Below, in pieces: positions 25,178-34,259 of a stretch of 64,000 nt of DNA (within the stretch, counting starts at the first letter, position 1; every line of letters starts with the position of its first letter). The notes beneath the pieces were generated by a model that was given only the letters and a program-made list of their open reading frames with translations, had not been told where the DNA came from and made no database searches. This DNA comes from Pseudomonas koreensis (GTDB lineage: Bacteria > Pseudomonadota > Gammaproteobacteria > Pseudomonadales > Pseudomonadaceae): the NCBI RefSeq assembly GCF_012986595.1, contig NZ_JAAQYM010000006.1:310001-374000 (forward strand). Reading direction: 5' to 3'. The position numbers and the translations under genes were made by a program.

Positions 25178-26269
25178 TCATTGGCCGGACTTGATCCGGT
25201 TCCATTCGCGGGTGATCAGGCGCTGGATGTTTTCCGGCAGATCGGCCGAGACGAAGGCATGGTTGATCACTTCGTCAGTCGGGTAGATCCCCGGATTGCC
25301 GCTGACCTTGGGGTCCATCAGGGCCGTGGCGTCCTTGTTCGGGTTGGCGTAGCCGACGTAGTCGCTGACCGGCGCAATCACCTCGGGACGTAGCAGGTAG
25401 TTGATGAAGGCATGGGCGTTGGCGACGTTGCCGGCATCCTTGGGGATCGCCAGCATGTCGAACCAGAGGTTCACGCCTTCCTTGGGAATCAGGTAGCGGA
25501 TGTCGATGTTTTTCCCGGCCTCGCGCGCCCGGGTCTGGGCCTGCATCACGTCACCGGAGTAGCCGATCGCCACGCAGATATCGCCGTTCGCCAGATCCGC
25601 CGTGTACTTCGAAGAATTGAAATACGTCACCGAAGGCCGCAGAGCCATCAGCAGTTTTGACGCCTGCTTGTAGTCGTCAGGCTTGACGCTGTTGGGGTCC
25701 AGTCCGAGGTACAGCAAGGCCTGGGGAATGATCTTCACCGGTGCATCGAGAAAGGCCACACCACAGCTTTTGAGCTTGGCGAGGTTCTGCGGATCGAACA
25801 CCATCGACCACGAATCCAGCACCGCGTCCTTGCCCAACACCGCGCGGACTTTTTCCTCGTTGTAGCCGATGCCGACGGTGCCCCACATATACGGCACGGC
25901 GTATTGGTTGCCCGGATCGGCGGCCTGCAAGCGCTGCATCAGACGTGGATCAAGGTGCTTCCAGTTATCGAGCAAGCCGCGTTGCAGCGGCTGATAGGCG
26001 CCGGCGCGAATCTGCTTGGACAGAAACTGGCTGGACGGCACCACCACGTCATAGCCCGAGTGCCCGGAGAGCAACTTGGCTTCGAGCATTTCATTGGTGT
26101 CGAAGATGTCGTATTGAACCTTGATCGCGCTGTCTTTCTCGAAATTCTTCAGCGTGTCGGGACCGATGTAATCGGACCAGTTGTAAACCTTCACCACCGC
26201 ATCGGCAGCCTGCAGCATGGGCACCACGGCGACGCAGCACAGCGCCGCGAACAAACTCGATAAACGCAT
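25178..26269 (-). CDS. Polyamine-type ABC substrate-binding protein (PotF/SpuD family)
   Basis: 363 residues from ATG 26269, preceded by AGGAAA; a GTG at 26293 would place that ribosome site inside the gene. It has a signal peptide ending MLQAADA and then KVYNWSDYIGPDTLKNFEK, the typical start of putrescine/spermidine-binding proteins. Periplasmic. No PotG/H/I-type transporter lies nearby. The neighbouring ATPase and permease are of the polar amino-acid type, so this protein either serves that transporter as a second receptor or works with a permease encoded elsewhere. Confidence 0.88.
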   Translation of the reverse strand: MRLSSLFAALCCVAVVPMLQAADAVVKVYNWSDYIGPDTLKNFEKDSAIKVQYDIFDTNEMLEAKLLSGHSGYDVVVPSSQFLSKQIRAGAYQPLQRGLLDNWKHLDPRLMQRLQAADPGNQYAVPYMWGTVGIGYNEEKVRAVLGKDAVLDSWSMVFDPQNLAKLKSCGVAFLDAPVKIIPQALLYLGLDPNSVKPDDYKQASKLLMALRPSVTYFNSSKYTADLANGDICVAIGYSGDVMQAQTRAREAGKNIDIRYLIPKEGVNLWFDMLAIPKDAGNVANAHAFINYLLRPEVIAPVSDYVGYANPNKDATALMDPKVSGNPGIYPTDEVINHAFVSADLPENIQRLITREWNRIKSGQ

Positions 26270-26289
26270 CGTCGATTTCCTTGTGAGGT

Positions 26290-27069
26290 TCACAGCACGC
26301 GGCTGAGAAAGGCCTGGGTACGGGGATGAGTGGGACGACTGAAAATCTGTTCCGGCGGGCCCTGTTCAATCAGTTCGCCCTGATCGAGCACTACCACCCG
26401 GTCGGCCACCTCGCGGGCAAACCCCATTTCATGGGTGACTACGACCATGGTCATGCCCTCCTCGGCCAGCTCCTTCATGACCTGCAGGACCTCGCCAACG
26501 GTTTCCGGGTCGAGGGCGCTGGTCGGTTCGTCGAACAGCATGGCCTGGGGCTTCATCGCCAGCGCCCGGGCGATCGCCACCCGTTGCTGCTGGCCACCGG
26601 AAAGCATCGAGGGGTAATGACTGGCCTTGTCTGCCAGACCGACCCGCTTGAGCAATGCTTGCGCCTGTTCCAGCGCAGCCTGGCGTGGCACGCCCAATAC
26701 CTGAATCGGCGCCTCGATGATGTTTTCCAGGGCGGTCATGTGCGGGAACAGGTTGAAGCGCTGAAACACCATGCCGATGTCCCGACGCTGGCGTGCGATG
26801 TTGCGCTCGGAATCGCGCACCAGGCTGCCGTCAGCCCGGGTGCGATAACCCATGGGCCGGCCGCTGCCCCGAATCTCCCCGCCCTGAATGTCTTCGAGCA
26901 GATTGATGCAGCGGATAAACGTGGTCTTGCCCGAGCCCGAAGCACCGATCAGCACCACCACCTCGCCGCGTCGCACTTGCAGCGAGATGCCCTTGAGAAT
27001 CTGCAGATCACCGAAGGACTTGTGGATGTTCAGCGCCTCGATGATCAGCTCGTCACTTTGATGCGCCAT
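26290..27069 (-). CDS. Polar amino-acid ABC transporter ATPase
   Basis: 259 residues, with Walker A GASGSGKTT, signature LSGGQQQRVAIARALAM, Walker B MLFDEPTSALDPE and H-loop VTHEMGFA, the close pattern of GlnQ/HisP-type importers. It carries a short insertion with GSGRPMGYRTRADGS typical of the HisP/ArtP side of the family. The gene starts two bases after the permease stop. Energises uptake of an amino acid or gamma-glutamyl derivative. Confidence 0.92.
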   Translation of the reverse strand: MAHQSDELIIEALNIHKSFGDLQILKGISLQVRRGEVVVLIGASGSGKTTFIRCINLLEDIQGGEIRGSGRPMGYRTRADGSLVRDSERNIARQRRDIGMVFQRFNLFPHMTALENIIEAPIQVLGVPRQAALEQAQALLKRVGLADKASHYPSMLSGGQQQRVAIARALAMKPQAMLFDEPTSALDPETVGEVLQVMKELAEEGMTMVVVTHEMGFAREVADRVVVLDQGELIEQGPPEQIFSRPTHPRTQAFLSRVL

Positions 27070-27071
27070 GA

Positions 27072-27851
27072 TTAACGTCCCCTCAGCAGTTTAAGGGTGC
27101 TGCGACCGAACATCCGGCTGGAGGCCGGCGGCGGCGCGGAAGGTCGGTCCGACTGACCGAAGCGATGCTCCAGCCAGCGCTGAAAGAAGCCCCACAGCGT
27201 GGTGAGCAGCAGGAAATAGATCGCCACCACCAGGTACAACTCGAACACCCGAAAGGTTGCCGAGGTGACCATCTGCGTGCTGAGCAACAACTCCTGCACC
27301 CCGATCACGCTGACCAGCGTGGTGTTTTTCAGCATCACGTTGAACTCATTGCCCAGCGGCGGCACGATCACCCGGAACGCCTGCGGCAGGACGATGCGGC
27401 GCATCAGTTTGGCGAAGGTCATGCCCAGTGAACGGCCGGCCTCGTACTGGCCCTTGTCCACGGCGCCGATCCCGGCACGAATGATCTCGGCCATGTACGC
27501 ACCTTCATTCAGGCCCAGGGCGATGATCGCGGCCTGGATGTTGCCGGGGATCACCAGCCCGAACAGCTCGATGTCTTCGAAGCGAAAAATCCCGCCCGCC
27601 GCCAGCGCCGTGTAGAGGAAAACGATCTGCACCAGCAACGGCGTGCCACGCATCAGCCACACGTAAAAACGCACCGGCAGATGCAGCAAAGGGTTCTTCG
27701 ACAAGCGCAACAACGCGGCGGCCAGCCCCAGGACACAGCCCAGCAACATCGCCAGCACACTGATCAGACAGGTCAGCCACAGCCCGGTGAGGTACACCCC
27801 ACTGGGCTGCAACAGGTACTGCCAGAACACATCCCAATTGAAATTCATCAC
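27072..27851 (-). CDS. Polar amino-acid ABC transporter permease
   Basis: 259 residues with five membrane helices and the HisMQ-type EAA loop EAGRSLGMTFAKLMRRIVLP near residue 135-155. RGTPLLVQIVFLYTA after helix 2 is diagnostic for this family. Starts eight bases after the upstream binding-protein gene. Probably forms a homodimeric channel with the following ATPase. Solute not determined. Confidence 0.92.
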   Translation of the reverse strand: MMNFNWDVFWQYLLQPSGVYLTGLWLTCLISVLAMLLGCVLGLAAALLRLSKNPLLHLPVRFYVWLMRGTPLLVQIVFLYTALAAGGIFRFEDIELFGLVIPGNIQAAIIALGLNEGAYMAEIIRAGIGAVDKGQYEAGRSLGMTFAKLMRRIVLPQAFRVIVPPLGNEFNVMLKNTTLVSVIGVQELLLSTQMVTSATFRVFELYLVVAIYFLLLTTLWGFFQRWLEHRFGQSDRPSAPPPASSRMFGRSTLKLLRGR

Positions 27852-27859
27852 CGCTTACC

Positions 27860-28666
27860 TCAATCGAGTGTGTCGCTGGAAACGTGCCATTTACTCAGGA
27901 GTTGGTTGTAGCTGCCGTCGCTGCGCATGTCGGTGATGATCTGCTGCACGGCGGCGCTCAACTGCGGATCGTCTTTGCGAATGCCCAGGCCGGTGAGGAT
28001 CCGGCTGAAGGCCGGAACGCCTTCTTCGAACAGGTCCGGAGCCATCGCGGCGTAATACCCGGCGGTTTCGACCGTCGTGCCGTAAGCGTCAACCTGATTG
28101 ATACGCAAGGCCTGAAAGGCATCGGTGTCGGTGTTGTAGACCACCAGTTTCATCGGTGGCTTGCCGGCCTTGGCCAGGCTTTCATTTTCGGTATCGAGCA
28201 AGGTCTTGATGGTCGAACCGTTGAGCACCGCGATCTTGTGTGTGCTGAGGTCCGCCAGGGTCTTGAGCCCTTTCGGATTGCCCTTGGGCACCACCACCGC
28301 TTGACTGGAATACATGTAGTTGACGATGTCGATCACCTCGCGGCGCTCGGGCTTGTCGAACAACTGGTCGACGATCATGTCGCACTGTTTGGCGAGCAAT
28401 GCCGGGAGCAATCCGGAAAACGGAATCACCCGCCAATCGACTTTTTTGTCGCCCAGACGCTTGGCGATTTCCAGCCCCAGATCGACGGTCAGGCCCTTGG
28501 GTTTTTGCGCTTCATCGAAGGACACCAGCGGCGGTGAATCCATGCCCGAGCAATAGGTGAGTTTGTCGACCTTGACCAGGCGCTCCGGCACCGTGGGTGC
28601 GGCGACCGCCCACTGTGTACAGAGTCCCAGGGAAATTGCAGCCAGTAACAGGCGAGACGTATGCAT
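27860..28666 (-). CDS. Polar amino-acid ABC transporter binding protein
   Basis: 268 residues from ATG 28666, with GGAG ten bases upstream; the start opens a signal peptide MHTSRLLLAAISLGLCTQWAV cut near AVAA-PTVP (only part quoted). The mature domain shows SBP_bac_3 features: YCSGMDSPPLVSFDE, GLTVDLGLEIAKRLG and DMIVDQLFDKPERR. Periplasmic receptor for the transporter encoded just downstream. Second gene of the operon after the GntR regulator. Confidence 0.9.
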   Translation of the reverse strand: MHTSRLLLAAISLGLCTQWAVAAPTVPERLVKVDKLTYCSGMDSPPLVSFDEAQKPKGLTVDLGLEIAKRLGDKKVDWRVIPFSGLLPALLAKQCDMIVDQLFDKPERREVIDIVNYMYSSQAVVVPKGNPKGLKTLADLSTHKIAVLNGSTIKTLLDTENESLAKAGKPPMKLVVYNTDTDAFQALRINQVDAYGTTVETAGYYAAMAPDLFEEGVPAFSRILTGLGIRKDDPQLSAAVQQIITDMRSDGSYNQLLSKWHVSSDTLD

Positions 28667-28744
28667 GACCAGACACTCCAGTTCGGTTAGTAACGGGGCA
28701 GTACTCAAAGTCAAAACATCGGCGGACTCGTGTCCGCTCTGTGG

Positions 28745-29413
28745 TTATTTTTCCGATTGCAGAAACTTGATCAGCTCCGGCACCGTGCCTTCGATGTGTT
28801 CGCGCACCACGGCTTCGGCCTTGCTGGCGTCACCGGCGCGAATCGCATCGAGGATCATCTGGTGTTCCTGGCGGGCACTCAGGGGCTTTTCAATGTGCTG
28901 CAGCCAGAGGCGCATCGGCGCTTCGATCAGCGCGTACAGCGCGCTGATCTGCTTCACCAATCGTGGTCGGCCGCTGAGGCTGCACAGGTATTCATGGAAC
29001 TTGCGGTGGCGGCTGACCCACGCCGCGCTTTCCTCGCGGTAGTCATCCATTTCATCGAGCAGTCGCTCCAGGGCCGTCAACTGACGCTCACTGATTTTTG
29101 GCACCGCGACGCGCATTGCCAGCCCTTCCAGCGCACTGCGCATCTCGAACACTTCGTGCATTTCCTCGACATCCAGACCGCTGACCACGGCGCCACGGTT
29201 AGGCCGCAACGTCACCAGCCCCTGTGCATCGAGACGGCGAAAGGCTTCACGCACGGGCATCCGGCTCATGCCGATTTCACTGGCAATATCTTCGGCGATC
29301 AGCCGGTCGCCCTTGCGATAACGACCACCGCAGATGCCTTCAAGCAGAAAGTTGTAGGCCTCTTCCTCGGCGGTCATCGGTTGACGTTGGTCGTAGGCGG
29401 GAGCGAATTGCAT
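28745..29413 (-). CDS. GntR-family (FadR/FCD) transcriptional regulator
   Basis: 222 residues from ATG 29413 with AAGGTG upstream; an in-frame start further up lacks a ribosome site. The N-terminal winged helix includes IGMSRMPVREAFRRLDAQGL, and the C-terminal FCD domain includes EMHEVFEMRSALEGLAMR and the metal-binding His pattern around SRHRKFHEYL. First gene of the gamma-glutamyl uptake operon, so it likely represses the whole unit until a metabolite is bound. A candidate operator is at 29432-29459. Confidence 0.88.
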   Translation of the reverse strand: MQFAPAYDQRQPMTAEEEAYNFLLEGICGGRYRKGDRLIAEDIASEIGMSRMPVREAFRRLDAQGLVTLRPNRGAVVSGLDVEEMHEVFEMRSALEGLAMRVAVPKISERQLTALERLLDEMDDYREESAAWVSRHRKFHEYLCSLSGRPRLVKQISALYALIEAPMRLWLQHIEKPLSARQEHQMILDAIRAGDASKAEAVVREHIEGTVPELIKFLQSEK

Positions 29414-29763
29414 GGCAGCACCTTTTGTCTTTTTGTATCCAATTATCCACGGATGCAAAACAGCACATTGCGTGCCAGATGCCTGCATTTCGAGCCAAGG
29501 AATTGATTTGCATGATTAAAGGTTAAAGACGTGCGGCAACCTGCAAAGCGCATGTGCTACCTGTTGGCCCAATGCGAGCCCCGCAACGGTGCAAAACGGT
29601 AGCCAGGTAACACCGCCTGATCAATCGCCTGGCGCGCGAGGCAAAATCCCCAGCTTTCACTACGCTTGGGAAATCCGCCCTGGCGCAATCACATCAAACA
29701 CATTGAACATTGCCCGGGGACCGCTGTTCCAGATGATTCAGACAGAGAATCAAGGACGAACAT
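29414..29763. promoter_or_regulatory. Divergent control region with GntR operator candidate
   Basis: 350 bases between gntR and the CHASE4 gene with no coding sequence. TTTGTATCC (29432-29440) and GGATGCAAA (29451-29459) form an inverted repeat with one mismatch and a 10-base spacer, just upstream of gntR. This fits FadR-type operators. AAGGA before 29764 is the ribosome site of the next gene. Nothing else was recognised. Confidence 0.45.
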
Positions 29764-32391
29764 ATGGATGTCTTCGCGCCCGCGCTGCCTGTTCCACCCC
29801 GGCAAAGCACAATCACCCGCCGCCTGGTGTTCGCGGTCGGGACGCTGTTTGTGGTGGGCGTGATTGCGGTCACCGGCACTTTGCTCAGCATCGCTGCGCG
29901 TCTGGATCGCGAGGACGCCGAAGAAACCCGCTTCTACGCGGCGCGCGCTCTGGAAAACCGTATCAGTGCCTCAAAAAGCTATATCAACAGTTACGCCGAC
30001 TGGACCACCGCTTACGAACACCTGCACAGCAAAATCGACACCGACTGGGCCTACACCCAGCAGAACCTCGGTAAAACCCTGTTCACCACTGACGGCTATG
30101 ACGGCGTCTTCGTGCTTGATCGCGCAGGCACCCAGTACGCCGTGGTAGAAGGACAGCAGGATGACCGCGACATTTCGCACTTGCTCAAGCTCTCTTCCGC
30201 CACGCTGATCGACAAGGTGCAAAACCAGTCCGACCTGACCGTACCGATCGGCACGTATGCGCTGTTCGATGGCTGGCCGGCACTGGTCACGGCCGCCGCG
30301 ATCCTGCCCAATGATGAACGCCCCGTAGGCGACCCCAGGCAGACCTCGGTGCTAGTGTTCGTTGACAAGCTCACGCCCACCAAGCTGCGGGCGATTGACG
30401 TCGCTTATGGTTTGCAAAACCTGAGGCTGATCCCGGACGAACAGCTTCCCGGCGATCTGCCACGGGTACGGCTGGACAATACCGGTTACAGCCTCACAGC
30501 GGATCTGGAGCGACCCGGACAGCAACTGTTGTGGTCATTGCTGCCGACCCTGGGCGCGATATTGGTGGTGCTGATGCTACTGACCGCGTACTTCCTGCGC
30601 CACGCATTGCGCTCCTCCCGTTACGTCGACCACAGCTTCAGCACATTGCAGGCCTCGAACCATGCACTGGAGACAGCCAATCAAGCGCTGGAAGCCAGTG
30701 AAGAGCGCTTTCGTGCGGTGGCCGAAGCGGCATCGGACTGGATCTGGGAAGTCGATAACCAGCTGCGTCTGACCTATCTCTCGGCGCGCTTCAGCGAAGT
30801 GACCGGTTACCCGCAAACCCAGTGGCTGGGCCAAGGCATCGGGCAACTGGTGTCGTGCGATACCACGCCACTGGAGTTGTGGCTGACAAAGCTCAGCGAA
30901 GACAGCAATACCAGTGACCTGCGCTGCACTTATCGCGATCACGCCGGGCAGCAACGTCACTGTCGGTTGTCGGCGCGGCCGATAATCGACAAGCATGCCG
31001 TCAGCGGTTATCGCGGCACCGCCAGCGACATCACCGATGAAGTCGCCGCCCACGCGCAGATCCAGCACCTGTCGATGCACGACGCCCTCACCGGCCTGCC
31101 CAATCGCAACCAGTTGGCACGCTATCTGGATGACGCGCTGCTGCTCAAGGAGCACGCACCACCGCTGTCGCTGCTGGTGATCGACCTCGACAACTTCAAA
31201 CCGATCAACGATTCCCTCGGCCATCCGGCCGGCGATGCGGTGCTGCAGGAAGTCGCCAGTCGTCTGCGCGAATGCACCCGTGAGCACGACATCGTCGCGC
31301 GCCTGGGTGGCGACGAGTTCGTCGTGGTGCTCAATGGCATGGACAGCCGCCACGAAGTCGACCGGTTCTGCATACGGCTGGTCGAGAGCCTGCATCAACC
31401 GCTGATTTTCGAACATCACCCACTGCACGTGGGTGCGAGCATTGGCATCGCCCTGAGCCGGCGTCAGGGCTTCGTGCCGAGCGAGTTGATCCGCTGCGCC
31501 GATATCGCGCTGTATCAGGCCAAGTCCGAGGGCAAAAACACCTGGTGCTATTTCGAAGCACACATGAGTGACCAGATCCAGTCACGCCGGCAGATGGAAA
31601 GCGATCTGCGCGGTGCGCTGAAGAACGACGAATTCGTCCTGCACTACCAGCCGCGTTATACGGTCGATGGCAAACACATCGTTTCGGTCGAGGCCTTGGT
31701 GCGCTGGCAGCATCCGACCAAGGGCCTGCTCGGGCCGGACCTGTTCATCGGTCTGGCGGAACAGACCGATCTGATCGTCCCGCTGGGGCGCTGGGTGCTG
31801 CGCGAAGCCTGTGAAACCGCGCTGACCTGGCCGGCGGACATCTTGCTGTCGGTCAACCTGTCGCCAGCACAGTTCGCCCTCAGCGATGTCGTCGAGGACG
31901 TGCGCGAAGCTTTGGTGCAGACGCGTTTCCCGGCCATTCGCCTGGAACTGGAAATCACCGAAAGCGTGATGCTGGTCGACACCAACGGCGCGCTGGCCGC
32001 CATGAATGCGCTCAAAGAGCTGGGCGTACGGCTGAACATGGACGACTTCGGCACCGGCTACTCATCCCTCGGTTACCTGCGCGCTTACCCGTTCGACGGA
32101 ATCAAGATCGACAAGCGCTTCATCGCCTCGATCAGCCACGGCGCCAATGATCGCGCCGTGGTGCAGGCGATTATCGGTCTGGGCAAAGCCATGGGCCTCA
32201 CCGTGACCGCCGAAGGCGTGGAAACCGAAGAGCAGCTGGACATTCTCGGCAAGGATCAATGCAACGAGGTTCAGGGGTATTTCATGAGCCGGCCAATCGA
32301 CAAGGCCGCGTTCGCACAGTTGTTGAAGGACTCGCGAGGTGCCCATGCCGAACACATCATTAATGAGTCAACTCGCGCTCATCGACTTTGA
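29764..32391 (+). CDS. CHASE4-PAS-GGDEF-EAL membrane protein
   Basis: 875 residues. Membrane helices at about 25-45 and 255-280 flank a periplasmic CHASE4 sensor domain. In the cytoplasm follow PAS (about 310-425), GGDEF (440-595, motif intact at 515-519 with a REHD inhibitory site) and EAL (610-860). The EAL motif is at 643-645 and the loop-6 DDFGTGYSSL starts at 760. Both catalytic domains keep their key residues, so it may make and degrade cyclic di-GMP, with balance set by the periplasmic signal. Monocistronic, with a clear AAGGA ribosome site. Signal unknown. Confidence 0.92.
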   Translation: MDVFAPALPVPPRQSTITRRLVFAVGTLFVVGVIAVTGTLLSIAARLDREDAEETRFYAARALENRISASKSYINSYADWTTAYEHLHSKIDTDWAYTQQNLGKTLFTTDGYDGVFVLDRAGTQYAVVEGQQDDRDISHLLKLSSATLIDKVQNQSDLTVPIGTYALFDGWPALVTAAAILPNDERPVGDPRQTSVLVFVDKLTPTKLRAIDVAYGLQNLRLIPDEQLPGDLPRVRLDNTGYSLTADLERPGQQLLWSLLPTLGAILVVLMLLTAYFLRHALRSSRYVDHSFSTLQASNHALETANQALEASEERFRAVAEAASDWIWEVDNQLRLTYLSARFSEVTGYPQTQWLGQGIGQLVSCDTTPLELWLTKLSEDSNTSDLRCTYRDHAGQQRHCRLSARPIIDKHAVSGYRGTASDITDEVAAHAQIQHLSMHDALTGLPNRNQLARYLDDALLLKEHAPPLSLLVIDLDNFKPINDSLGHPAGDAVLQEVASRLRECTREHDIVARLGGDEFVVVLNGMDSRHEVDRFCIRLVESLHQPLIFEHHPLHVGASIGIALSRRQGFVPSELIRCADIALYQAKSEGKNTWCYFEAHMSDQIQSRRQMESDLRGALKNDEFVLHYQPRYTVDGKHIVSVEALVRWQHPTKGLLGPDLFIGLAEQTDLIVPLGRWVLREACETALTWPADILLSVNLSPAQFALSDVVEDVREALVQTRFPAIRLELEITESVMLVDTNGALAAMNALKELGVRLNMDDFGTGYSSLGYLRAYPFDGIKIDKRFIASISHGANDRAVVQAIIGLGKAMGLTVTAEGVETEEQLDILGKDQCNEVQGYFMSRPIDKAAFAQLLKDSRGAHAEHIINESTRAHRL

Positions 32392-32476
32392 CGGTCTGTG
32401 AAGTGCAGCAGCACGTCTATGGTTTTACGCGGCAAAGCATGCCTTTGCATGAATCAACGCGATCTGTTTTTGGCGC

Positions 32477-33196
32477 CTACCCGTCAATCTCGCCGTTACG
32501 AATCGCCATCATGATCGCTTGCGCCGTCGTCGCGACTCCCAGACGTCGGCGAGCTGAGCGCAGGTGATTTTCTACGGTCCGTTCCGATAAACCAAGAGTG
32601 GCTGCTATATCCGACTGCCGCCTGCCTGCTGCCGTCCAGCTCAGCACTTCACGTTCGCGCCTCGAAAGCGTTTTGAGCACCTCGGCAACTGGGGCCTCCA
32701 GCAATCGTCGGGCGGAGAAAAATGCCGCTGTCGCCACGATCGTCAACCCGATGCGCACCCGTGGCGACCCGTCGACCGAAATACCGCCCAGGCTCATGGC
32801 GCCTTCAAGCCCCTGAGGTCCGAATACCGGCACCTGCAAACCCTGGATGCCCGGGCCGCCAGGGGACTTGATGATCTGATAATGCGCTTCCCCCTGCCCT
32901 TGCATCTTGCGCCAGAAGAAGGCTTCGCGAGTCTTCAGAATATGGCGAGTCACCGGGCAATGGCGAACATACGTCTGGGCATCAACGTCTTGCCCGCAGC
33001 CAAACCAATCGCCTTCGACCCAGTAGATGCGCTCAAGCACTTCTTCGCTTGCCGATGACGCCGAAAACAGTACGAATCGATCATAGCCGAAGGGGCTGGC
33101 GAACCCCCGCACAGCCTTCTTGATCGACTCGAGCTTGTGCGCCGCCTCTATCTCGAGAACGGCGCGCATCAAAGCCTCGGCGGGCTCCTTGTTCAC
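32477..33196 (-). CDS. LuxR-family regulator with autoinducer-binding-like domain (LuxR solo)
   Basis: 239 residues starting at GTG, overlapping the hchA stop by four bases (GTGA). The N-terminal domain (15-165) has the autoinducer-binding outline (YDRFVLFS, REAFFW, GLQVPVFGP), and the C-terminal HTH reads LSRREREVLSWTAAG and SERTVENHLRSARRRLG. In my alignment the usual DP of the AHL-contacting Asp is CP (RHCPVTRHI), so binding of a classic acyl-homoserine lactone is doubtful. No luxI is near. Its coupling to hchA implies control of carbonyl-stress genes, possibly in response to another ligand. Confidence 0.85.
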   Translation of the reverse strand: MNKEPAEALMRAVLEIEAAHKLESIKKAVRGFASPFGYDRFVLFSASSASEEVLERIYWVEGDWFGCGQDVDAQTYVRHCPVTRHILKTREAFFWRKMQGQGEAHYQIIKSPGGPGIQGLQVPVFGPQGLEGAMSLGGISVDGSPRVRIGLTIVATAAFFSARRLLEAPVAEVLKTLSRREREVLSWTAAGRRQSDIAATLGLSERTVENHLRSARRRLGVATTAQAIMMAIRNGEIDG

Positions 33197-34071
33197 GCCC
33201 GCTCGACCTCGTTCAGGAGTGCCGCTGCAGCCAATTTGCCCAGATTGTTGCCTGCCAAAGGGCTGTCGCCGGTCAGCAGCTTGCGGTCCCTGAATGTCGC
33301 CCCGGAAATATCCTGATTGACGATCTCGACCCCAAGCGCCTGCAACTGCTCGCCGAACTTCCAGGTCAGATGCCCCGGCATGTATCCGATGTCTGGTGTC
33401 TTCGCATCGAGACTGTCGGGAAACGCGCAGATCTTGTAGCCATTGAAGAGGTACGAACTCTTGGACTCACCAACACCCGCTGCCAGCAAGGCCGCAGGCC
33501 CGTGGCACAACGAAATCACAAACTTGTCGTTGGCGACAGCCCACTGCAATACGGACTTCACATCGGTACTTTCCGGCAGTCCGATCAGTGCGCCGTGGCC
33601 ACCTGGTATGAATACACCGATGTAGTCCGAGTTTTCTCCCAGCGCTTTATCGATCACTTCAGCCAGCTTCAGGGGCTTTTTGAACTGCTCGCGGTATTTT
33701 GCATAAAAGCCCTGTATCTCAGTATCTTCAGAAGGCATTGCCCAATATTCGAATTTCACCGGATTCCCCGACAAGGTCGCGATATCGAAGGCGAAACCTG
33801 CCTTATCGAGGTGATACATGGGCAATAGAGTTTCGACCGGATGATTGCCCGTAGAAAACATCGTGCCGTTGTCGGTCAGCAGATAGCGTTCATCAGCACC
33901 GATCAGCAAAACCCTCCAACGGCCCTCTTTATAGGGCTCGGGATAGTCTGCATCACTGAGATCCGACTTCGTGGAGGTGAACTGGCTCAGCGAATAGGGT
34001 GAAGGAAAAAAAGCGTTGTCCTCCGCTTTATCCGGGACGGGGCGCTTGTCGTCGTTCTGCGGGTTAGTCAT
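33193..34071 (-). CDS. hchA: Hsp31 / glyoxalase III (HchA)
   Basis: 292 residues (E. coli HchA 283), very similar along its length: AEDNAFFPSPYSLSQ, RYLLTDNGTMFSTGNHPVET, FVPGGHGAL-type loop and SLCHGPAALLA with nucleophile Cys189. Start at 34071 is supported by GGAG. Cytosolic homodimer that converts methylglyoxal to D-lactate without glutathione and also acts as a holding chaperone; deglycase activity has been claimed but is disputed. It forms a two-gene operon with the downstream LuxR solo. This is the second Hsp31-type protein in the window. Confidence 0.95.
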   Translation of the reverse strand: MTNPQNDDKRPVPDKAEDNAFFPSPYSLSQFTSTKSDLSDADYPEPYKEGRWRVLLIGADERYLLTDNGTMFSTGNHPVETLLPMYHLDKAGFAFDIATLSGNPVKFEYWAMPSEDTEIQGFYAKYREQFKKPLKLAEVIDKALGENSDYIGVFIPGGHGALIGLPESTDVKSVLQWAVANDKFVISLCHGPAALLAAGVGESKSSYLFNGYKICAFPDSLDAKTPDIGYMPGHLTWKFGEQLQALGVEIVNQDISGATFRDRKLLTGDSPLAGNNLGKLAAAALLNEVERA

Positions 34072-34259
34072 GGTCTTCTCCGTAAATGCGCGAATGGCGT
34101 TAACCATGCTAGTCACAGGAATGAGAGGTCACAATGAGGGTTTCCCCTCAATGATAAGCGTTGAATCCAGACGCTCTTTAATTATTGCTGTGCAGCGATT
34201 AGCCTTGGCCTACCCACCCGGTTCAGCTGTAAACCGCCCCTACCTGCAAAGGACATTCA

